Source: Marinobacter salexigens
Lineage (GTDB): Bacteria; Pseudomonadota; Gammaproteobacteria; Pseudomonadales; Oleiphilaceae
DNA length: 64,000 nt
Assembly (NCBI RefSeq): GCF_002806945.1
Contig: NZ_NIHC01000001.1
Span: 930,001 to 994,000 of the forward strand
Reading direction: 5' to 3'
The position numbers were made by a program, and so were the translations under genes. The notes under the pieces were generated by a model. The model saw nothing but the letters and a program-made list of their open reading frames with translations. It did no database searches and was not told the DNA's origin. The first letter of the stretch is position 1, and each line of letters begins with the position of its first letter. This document shows positions 59,156 through 64,000 of the stretch, in pieces.

Positions 59156-60000
59156 GTTCTTTTGCTGCGACTGCCTCCTGCCCGGCAAGTAAGGGAGATA
59201 TTGCTCGAGAGTTCGGTAGGGCCCGAACCACCTATGAGGCTGCGTCCCGGTTACAGCGTGTGATGGGTGACGCGATGCTGGAGAAGCTTGAGGGCCAGCC
59301 CGGCCTGAACAGCGCCCGCGTTATAGACCTTGGCTGTGGCACCGGTTGGTTTACCCGTAAGCTGGCAGGTCTCGAAGGCTCGGGGAATGTGACAGGCATG
59401 GATCTTTCGCCCGGCATGATCGAGCACGCCAGTGCACACAGCCCAGCTGATGTTACATGGATGGTTGCAGATGCCGAGGCTATCCCGCTAGCAGACCAAA
59501 GCTGCGATCTGATATTCAGCAATCTCATGATCCAGTGGTGTGCAACACCGGCTAGGGTTCTTCAAGAGTGTCGGCGGGTGCTCAGGCCCGGGGGAAAATT
59601 GATGGTTTCAACACTTCTTGACGGGACGCTGAAGGAACTGGATCAAGCCTGGCAGAAAGCGGACCCCGGGCAAAAGCATATAAACCGATTTGAGACGGAA
59701 GCAGCATTTACACATTCAGTACTCGGAACCTTGCCGGGGGCGGAAGTTGAAACACGAACTCTGCTTCTACCCTATGCCTCGCCCCTCACTCTGGCAGCAG
59801 AGCTAAAACAGCTGGGCGCGGGCTATAAACATGCAGACAGACGCCAGACTGCAACAGCACCGGGCCGGTTTCGCGCCATGTGCCAGCATTACCCCAGAGC
59901 CCCGGAGGGGGGTGTTATGGCAAGCTATGAGGCGGCCTGGGTTTACTGGTCAAGCCCTGACTCCAACGGCAATACAATGATTCATAAACGAGTGGGTTGA
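59152..60000 (+). CDS. bioC: BioC, malonyl-ACP O-methyltransferase
   Basis: 282 residues. The SAM motif is RVIDLGCGTGWFTRKLAG; EFGRARTTYEAASRLQRVMG near the N-terminus is typical of BioC. DLIFSNLMIQWC is the conserved strand after the SAM site. It methylates malonyl-ACP so that the fatty-acid machinery can extend it to pimeloyl. Its ATG overlaps the bioH stop; bioD follows after 9 nt. Confidence 0.94.
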   Translation: MSSFAATASCPASKGDIAREFGRARTTYEAASRLQRVMGDAMLEKLEGQPGLNSARVIDLGCGTGWFTRKLAGLEGSGNVTGMDLSPGMIEHASAHSPADVTWMVADAEAIPLADQSCDLIFSNLMIQWCATPARVLQECRRVLRPGGKLMVSTLLDGTLKELDQAWQKADPGQKHINRFETEAAFTHSVLGTLPGAEVETRTLLLPYASPLTLAAELKQLGAGYKHADRRQTATAPGRFRAMCQHYPRAPEGGVMASYEAAWVYWSSPDSNGNTMIHKRVG

Positions 60001-60009
60001 CTGGCTTCT

Positions 60010-60702
60010 ATGGCTAAAAAAACATTTTTTGTGACAGGAACAGATACCGGTGTTGGCAAGACCATGGTGTCTGCTGCAATTCTGGAAGCCGCCAAAGCGG
60101 CCGGCAAACGTACCTTGGGTATGAAGCCTATTGCCTCTGGCTGTGATAGCACAACAGAGGGGTTGCGGAATGACGATGCGCTGATGCTCCAGCGTGCGGC
60201 CACAGAATCCCTTGCTTACGATATTGTGAACCCCATTGCTCTGGAGCCGGCCATTGCGCCCCATGTTGCCGCAGTGAAGGCCGGGCGAAATGTAACGGCC
60301 GATCGGTTGATTGGCTTCTGCCGTGGTATGCAGATGCGGCCAGCGGATCTTTTGCTTATAGAGGGTGCGGGTGGCTGGCGAGTGCCGTTGAACGACCGGG
60401 AAACCTACTCGGCGGTACCCCGGGAGCTGGGTTTGCCGGTGATTCTGGTTGTGTCCCTCAAACTCGGGTGTATTAATCATGCCCTGTTAACGGCAGAGGC
60501 CATACTTAACGACGGTCTGGCTCTGGCAGGCTGGGTGGCGAACCGCTCAGAATCTGTTGCAATGAGTAGTGAGCAGGAAACCCTGAGTTATTTGATGGGT
60601 CAACTCCCGACACCTTGTCTAGGCGTAATGCCCTGGGTTGAGAATGTCAGCCCCAAAATCTTGAGTGAACACCTCAATATTGATTCGCTGTTTGAAAATT
60701 GA
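60010..60702 (+). CDS. bioD: BioD, dethiobiotin synthetase
   Basis: 230 residues. Walker A is FFVTGTDTGVGKTMVSAAI; KPIASGCD and EGAGGWRVPLND are conserved substrate loops. It closes the ureido ring with CO2 and ATP to give dethiobiotin. It ends the biotin unit. bioA is not in this run and must lie elsewhere on the chromosome. Confidence 0.95.
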   Translation: MAKKTFFVTGTDTGVGKTMVSAAILEAAKAAGKRTLGMKPIASGCDSTTEGLRNDDALMLQRAATESLAYDIVNPIALEPAIAPHVAAVKAGRNVTADRLIGFCRGMQMRPADLLLIEGAGGWRVPLNDRETYSAVPRELGLPVILVVSLKLGCINHALLTAEAILNDGLALAGWVANRSESVAMSSEQETLSYLMGQLPTPCLGVMPWVENVSPKILSEHLNIDSLFEN

Positions 60703-60753
60703 ACAATAATGTGCGCTAATAGTGTCAATTAATGGTCACGGGAAGCGGCAGTC

Positions 60754-60999
60754 ATGATCAATAATACCCTCGCAATTGGCGTTCAAGGTATTCAGGACGG
60801 AATGTACGGCATGGAAAATGCCGCTCGTAAAATCGCCCGTGCCGGTGCGGATGGCCCTCAAGGCAGCGCCGAAACCGGGAGCAGCCTGATTGAGCCGATT
60901 ATGGACCTGAAACTCTACGAGCGTAGCGTTGAGGCTTCGTCGCAGGTGGTGAAGGTTGCCGATGAAACCCTTGGTACGCTGCTCGACATAGTGGTCTGA
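60754..60999 (+). CDS. Small protein resembling both ends of flagellar rod/hook proteins
   Basis: 81 residues. The N-terminal GVQGIQDGMYGMENAARKIA resembles the amphipathic N-terminal helix of rod/hook proteins (ANNIAN region), and the C-terminal IEPIMDLKLYERSVEASSQV resembles their C-terminal helix, with the large middle domain absent. GGAAGCGG precedes the ATG. It follows bioD by 51 nt and precedes a SprA-related gene by 11 nt. In Pseudomonas a small hypothetical gene also lies between bioD and the acyl-CoA dehydrogenase. Its function is unknown; a coiled-coil or export-related role is possible. Confidence 0.7.
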   Translation: MINNTLAIGVQGIQDGMYGMENAARKIARAGADGPQGSAETGSSLIEPIMDLKLYERSVEASSQVVKVADETLGTLLDIVV

Positions 61000-61010
61000 G
61001 CGTTGTTGCC

Positions 61011-61679
61011 GTGAGCCCGCTTTCGTCACTACCGCCATCAATATCAAGCTACTCCGCCAGGAGTGGTTCTGACAGCCCTCCAAGCAGTGAATCATCAAGC
61101 GCGGTTCGTAAAGCTGTCGAAGTGGAGTCGGCTGGCAAGAAGGTTGGCGGGCTGGATGAAGCCGAGCTGAAGGAGCTTACCGAGCTCAAAGCCCGGGACC
61201 GTGAAGTTCGCGCCCATGAGGCAGCCCATCAGGCCGTTGGCGGCCAGCATGCGGGTGCCATTTCGCTGTCCTTTCAGCGGGGGCCAGACGGTGCCCAGTA
61301 TGCGGTGGGCGGCGAAGTATCGATTGATATCTCTCCGGTCAACGGTGACCCTCAGGCAACCATCGAAAAAATGCGGGTGGTGCGGTCAGCAGCCATGGCT
61401 CCGGCAGAACCATCGAGCCAGGATCGGGCTGTTGCCGCTCAGGCCATGCAGATTATGCTGCAGGCCCAGTCCGAGCTTGCCCTGGAGCAGAAATCCTCAG
61501 ACGCCAGTGCAGAAAAACCTGCGAGTGAAAGTGACGATGCGCCAGCAGATTCACAAGAGGTCGCCAATGGGCAACTGTCCAGAACGGGTCAGCAAGCTCA
61601 AAACTCCTATCAGAATATCTCTGGCTTTGGCGAAGAGCCAGCAGCTTCGGGGGATGGGTTTTTACCCATTTCAGTCTGA
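61011..61679 (+). CDS. SprA-related putative metalloprotease
   Basis: 222 residues from a GTG start. The central HEAAH in VRAHEAAHQAVGG has the HExxH zinc-peptidase form. The surrounding ELTELKARDREVRAHEAAHQ and GAQYAVGGEVSIDISPV are typical of the SprA-related family (PF12118). The N-terminus is Ser/Pro-rich and the C-terminus is Ser/Ala/Gln-rich and probably disordered. No signal peptide was seen. Catalysis has not been shown for the family to my knowledge. It follows the 81-residue gene closely and probably shares its message. Confidence 0.82.
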   Translation: MSPLSSLPPSISSYSARSGSDSPPSSESSSAVRKAVEVESAGKKVGGLDEAELKELTELKARDREVRAHEAAHQAVGGQHAGAISLSFQRGPDGAQYAVGGEVSIDISPVNGDPQATIEKMRVVRSAAMAPAEPSSQDRAVAAQAMQIMLQAQSELALEQKSSDASAEKPASESDDAPADSQEVANGQLSRTGQQAQNSYQNISGFGEEPAASGDGFLPISV

Positions 61680-61997
61680 GTTTCCCACCTGTTAGCCTGC
61701 TAATAGTCCCGAAGCTTGCCGTTACACTCCCAGAAACGACTTAATTAGGGTGGATGCTGGTTAACTGTCGGCTTGTGCAGGTTTTTTGGGCCTTTATGAG
61801 GTTTTGTCCTGTGCAGTATTGACCAAACGCTACACAAATTATGCCCTCGACTATTGACAATTCTGTGCCTCTAAACGTATGTTTCAAACAAGTGTTTAAT
61901 TAATGCTGCAACGCACCTTGTTGCAGTGTCTGAGCAAACCCAAGGCCGCGAGCTGTTATTACTTTTTCAGCCAAGACCGAAAACCGAGGTGGTTTAA
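61680..61997. promoter_or_regulatory. Promoter region of the acyl-CoA dehydrogenase with a PsrA-like box
   Basis: TTGACA (61854-61859), 18 nt, then TATGTT (61878-61883) form a good sigma-70 promoter. Directly after it, TTCAAAC-AAGT-GTTTAAT (61883-61899) is a near-palindrome close to the PsrA consensus (G/C)AAAC-N2-4-GTTT(G/C), the long-chain fatty-acid sensor of pseudomonads, overlapping the expected +1. CTGCAAC/GTTGCAG (61906-61926) makes a leader hairpin. No gene is seen in these 318 bases. Confidence 0.6.
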
Positions 61998-63797
61998 ATG
62001 CCTGAGTACAAAGCGCCCCTGCGTGATATCAAATTCGTAATGAACGAGCTGCTCGACAGCGAGACCCACTACGCCAATCTGGAAGGCGCTGAAGACGCAA
62101 CTCCGGATATGGTTGATGCCATTATCCAGGAAGGTGCAAAGTTTGCTGAGCAGGTGCTGTCTCCGTTGAACCAGGTTGGCGACAGAGAAGGTTGCACATG
62201 GAGCGAAGACGGCGTTAAAACACCGACTGGCTTCAAAGAAGCTTACGACAAGTACGTTGAAGGTGGCTGGCCTTCGCTGGCGGCTGACCCGAACTACGGC
62301 GGTCAAGGGCTGCCGGATTCTCTGGGCATCGTAATGAGCGAGCTGAACGGCACCGCTAACTGGTCCTGGGGCATGTACCCTGGCCTGAGCCACGGAGCAA
62401 TCAACACTCTGGAAGCTCACGGAACTGAAGAGCAGAAGCAGACATACCTGACCAAAATGATCAGTGGTGAGTGGACGGGCACCATGTGTCTGACCGAAGC
62501 TCACTGTGGTTCTGATCTGGGCACCCTGCGCACCAAGGCAGAGCCTAATGCAGACGGTTCTTACAGCATTACCGGCACCAAGATCTTTATTTCTGCCGGT
62601 GAGCACGACATGACCGAAAACATCGTTCATATCGTTCTGGCACGTTTGCCGGGCGCACCTGAAGGTACCAAGGGCATCTCCCTGTTTATCGTACCCAAGA
62701 ACCTCCCTGCCGAAGACGGCTCTGTGGGCGATCGTAACGCTGTATCCTGTGGCTCTATTGAACACAAGATGGGCATCCACGGTAACGCCACTTGCGTAAT
62801 GAACTTCGACGGCGCTAAAGGCTGGCTGATCGGACCTGAGAACAAAGGTCTTAACTGCATGTTCACATTCATGAACACTGCCCGTATCGGTACCGCTATC
62901 CAGGGTCTGGGCGCTGCAGAATTGGGCTTCCAGGGCTCCCTGGCATACGCCAAAGATCGTCTGGCCATGCGCTCATTGAGCGGCCCCAAGAATCCGGAAG
63001 GCATTGCTGACCCGATTATTGTTCACCCAGACGTGCGTCGCATGCTGCTGACTCAGAAAGCGGTTGCTGAAGGCGCCCGTGCACTGATCTACCTGACCGC
63101 TCAGAAAGCTGACATTGTTGTTCGTGGCAAGACTGACGAAGAGCGCAAGGCAGCAGACGAAGCGCTAGGTTTCCTGACGCCGATTGCCAAGGCTTTCCTG
63201 ACCGAAATCGGTTACGAAGCAGCGAACCTGGGTATGCAGGTATTCGGTGGTCACGGTTTCATCTCCGAGTGGGGCATGGAGCAGAACGTACGTGATGCCC
63301 GTATCGGCATGATCTATGAAGGCACCACCGGTATTCAGGCGCTTGACCTTCTGGGTCGTAAGGTTCTGATGACCCAGGGTGAGTCCCTCAAAGGCTTTAC
63401 CAAGCAGGTTCACTCTTTCTGCAAGGAAAATGCTGATAACGAGCAATTGAAGCAGTTTGTTGAGCCGCTAGCGGCGATCAATAAAGAGTGGGGCGACCTG
63501 ACCATGAAAGTGGGAATGGCCGCAATGAAGGACCGTGAGGAAGTAGGCGCGGCCTCTGTAGACTACCTGATGTATTCTGGCTATGCAGTATTTGCATATC
63601 TGTGGGCTCGTATGGCCAGGATTGCTCAGGAGAAACTTGACGAAGGCACCAGTGAAGAGGCTTTCTACAAGGCTAAGCTGCAGACTGCACGCTTCTACTT
63701 CACCCGCATGTTGCCGCGTACCAAAACTCACGCTGTGACCATGCTGGCGGGTTCTGACACCCTGCTGGATATGCCCGAAGAAGCCTTCGCACTCTGA
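61998..63797 (+). CDS. Acyl-CoA dehydrogenase (FadE-like, DmdC-type architecture)
   Basis: 599 residues, longer than mitochondrial enzymes (about 400). An N-terminal extension (1-35) precedes the standard helix-beta-helix core: [12 protein letters not shown] and [15 protein letters not shown] bind FAD, and the catalytic Glu is in [20 protein letters not shown]-terminal helical extension (about 465-599) resembles the domain of DmdC/FadE-type enzymes. It oxidises acyl-CoA to trans-2-enoyl-CoA; chain length is not evident, and 3-methylthiopropionyl-CoA is a family alternative. GAGGT precedes the ATG. Codon use is strongly biased to highly expressed choices, unlike most neighbours. Confidence 0.92.
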   Translation: MPEYKAPLRDIKFVMNELLDSETHYANLEGAEDATPDMVDAIIQEGAKFAEQVLSPLNQVGDREGCTWSEDGVKTPTGFKEAYDKYVEGGWPSLAADPNYGGQGLPDSLGIVMSELNGTANWSWGMYPGLSHGAINTLEAHGTEEQKQTYLTKMISGEWTGTMCLTEAHCGSDLGTLRTKAEPNADGSYSITGTKIFISAGEHDMTENIVHIVLARLPGAPEGTKGISLFIVPKNLPAEDGSVGDRNAVSCGSIEHKMGIHGNATCVMNFDGAKGWLIGPENKGLNCMFTFMNTARIGTAIQGLGAAELGFQGSLAYAKDRLAMRSLSGPKNPEGIADPIIVHPDVRRMLLTQKAVAEGARALIYLTAQKADIVVRGKTDEERKAADEALGFLTPIAKAFLTEIGYEAANLGMQVFGGHGFISEWGMEQNVRDARIGMIYEGTTGIQALDLLGRKVLMTQGESLKGFTKQVHSFCKENADNEQLKQFVEPLAAINKEWGDLTMKVGMAAMKDREEVGAASVDYLMYSGYAVFAYLWARMARIAQEKLDEGTSEEAFYKAKLQTARFYFTRMLPRTKTHAVTMLAGSDTLLDMPEEAFAL

Positions 63798-63825
63798 TAC
63801 AGGAGCGCACTGAAGGTTAACCGGT

Positions 63826-63861
63826 AAAAAAAGCCCGGGCTCCCAGGAGCCGGGCTTTTTT
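63826..63861. terminator. Intrinsic terminator after the acyl-CoA dehydrogenase
   Basis: AAAAAAGCCCGG pairs with CCGGGCTTTTTT, and GCTC/GAGC extends the inner stem with one bulge. It has A- and T-runs on both strands and lies 29 nt past the stop. Confidence 0.92.
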
Positions 63862-63991
63862 CATGAGTTACAGCCAGTTTTAGGTTAGAATAATTGCCTT
63901 TAACAGATAACAAGGTCGGGCAGGTGGCTCTTTTTTTGTATTATTGCCGCTTGCACCGTACAGATTGTTCTTTGGAACTTGGAGAGACTGA

Positions 63992-64000
63992 ATGGCCGAT
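63992..64000 (+). CDS. Start of the next gene (truncated by window end)
   Basis: An ATG with GGAGAG eight nt upstream begins MAD and runs off the window. In Pseudomonas, further acyl-CoA dehydrogenase genes follow here, so this may be another fatty-acid oxidation gene; three codons are too few to say. Confidence 0.5.

Noticed and set aside
61959-62780. Antisense frame over the acyl-CoA dehydrogenase
   Set aside because: Product looks random and the sense frame is a clear enzyme.

Overview
The window looks like a chromosomal segment of a marine gammaproteobacterium close to Marinobacter. The basis is gene order: parE, parC, serB, fimX, a PilZ-like gene, epmB/efp/epmA, psd, motAB, rsgA, orn, queG, nnr, tsaE, amiB, mutL, miaA, hfq, hflX, hflK, hflC, hisZ and purA follow almost the same order as in Pseudomonas, with local insertions. 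Protein sequences read by eye agree with that assignment. No database search was possible. I saw no rRNA, tRNA, CRISPR array, prophage or intact insertion sequence.

Layout. 1-4.2 kb: a short catabolic cluster (SDR enzyme cut by the window edge, AtuA-family protein, divergent TetR regulator) and a decayed TRAP-transporter permease. 4.3-7.5 kb: a secreted subtilisin-like lipoprotein coupled to a PrcB-like lipoprotein. 7.5-12.1 kb: a complete torECAD set for trimethylamine N-oxide respiration. 12.4-16.2 kb: a Baeyer-Villiger-type monooxygenase, a beta-lactamase-fold esterase and an AraC regulator, which together look like a ketone-to-ester-to-acid-and-alcohol module. 16.6-24.3 kb: topoisomerase IV (parE, parC) with cytochrome b561/YceI and serB. 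24.3-28.4 kb: a FimX-like degenerate GGDEF/EAL protein and a large PilZ-like protein. 28.6-31.2 kb: elongation factor P with both enzymes of its beta-lysylation (EpmB, EpmA). 31.5-35.4 kb: psd, the flagellar stator motAB and rsgA. 35.7-50.6 kb: the orn-to-purA housekeeping run. 50.6-53.8 kb: cmoA/cmoB for tRNA wobble uridine and srkA. 54-60.7 kb: an FAD oxidoreductase, comF, then bioBFHCD behind a BirA-type operator. 60.7-64 kb: a small flagellar-rod-like protein, a SprA-related putative metalloprotease, and an acyl-CoA dehydrogenase behind a promoter with a PsrA-like box.

The most unusual signal is non-coding. Four intergenic sites (754-863, 31267-31375, 35604-35713, 56966-57155) carry long inverted repeats whose 27-29 bp arms are almost perfectly self-complementary but differ in sequence from site to site. 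Three of them enclose a 52-54 nt interior of constant design: two small hairpins, each presenting an NGGA loop in a CANGGANG context, 23-24 nt apart. That is the textbook arrangement of a dual CsrA/RsmA site. The fourth is an enlarged, inverted relative with four small hairpins. They behave as one family of structured elements whose arms change while pairing is kept. Any link to RsmA/CsrA is an inference.
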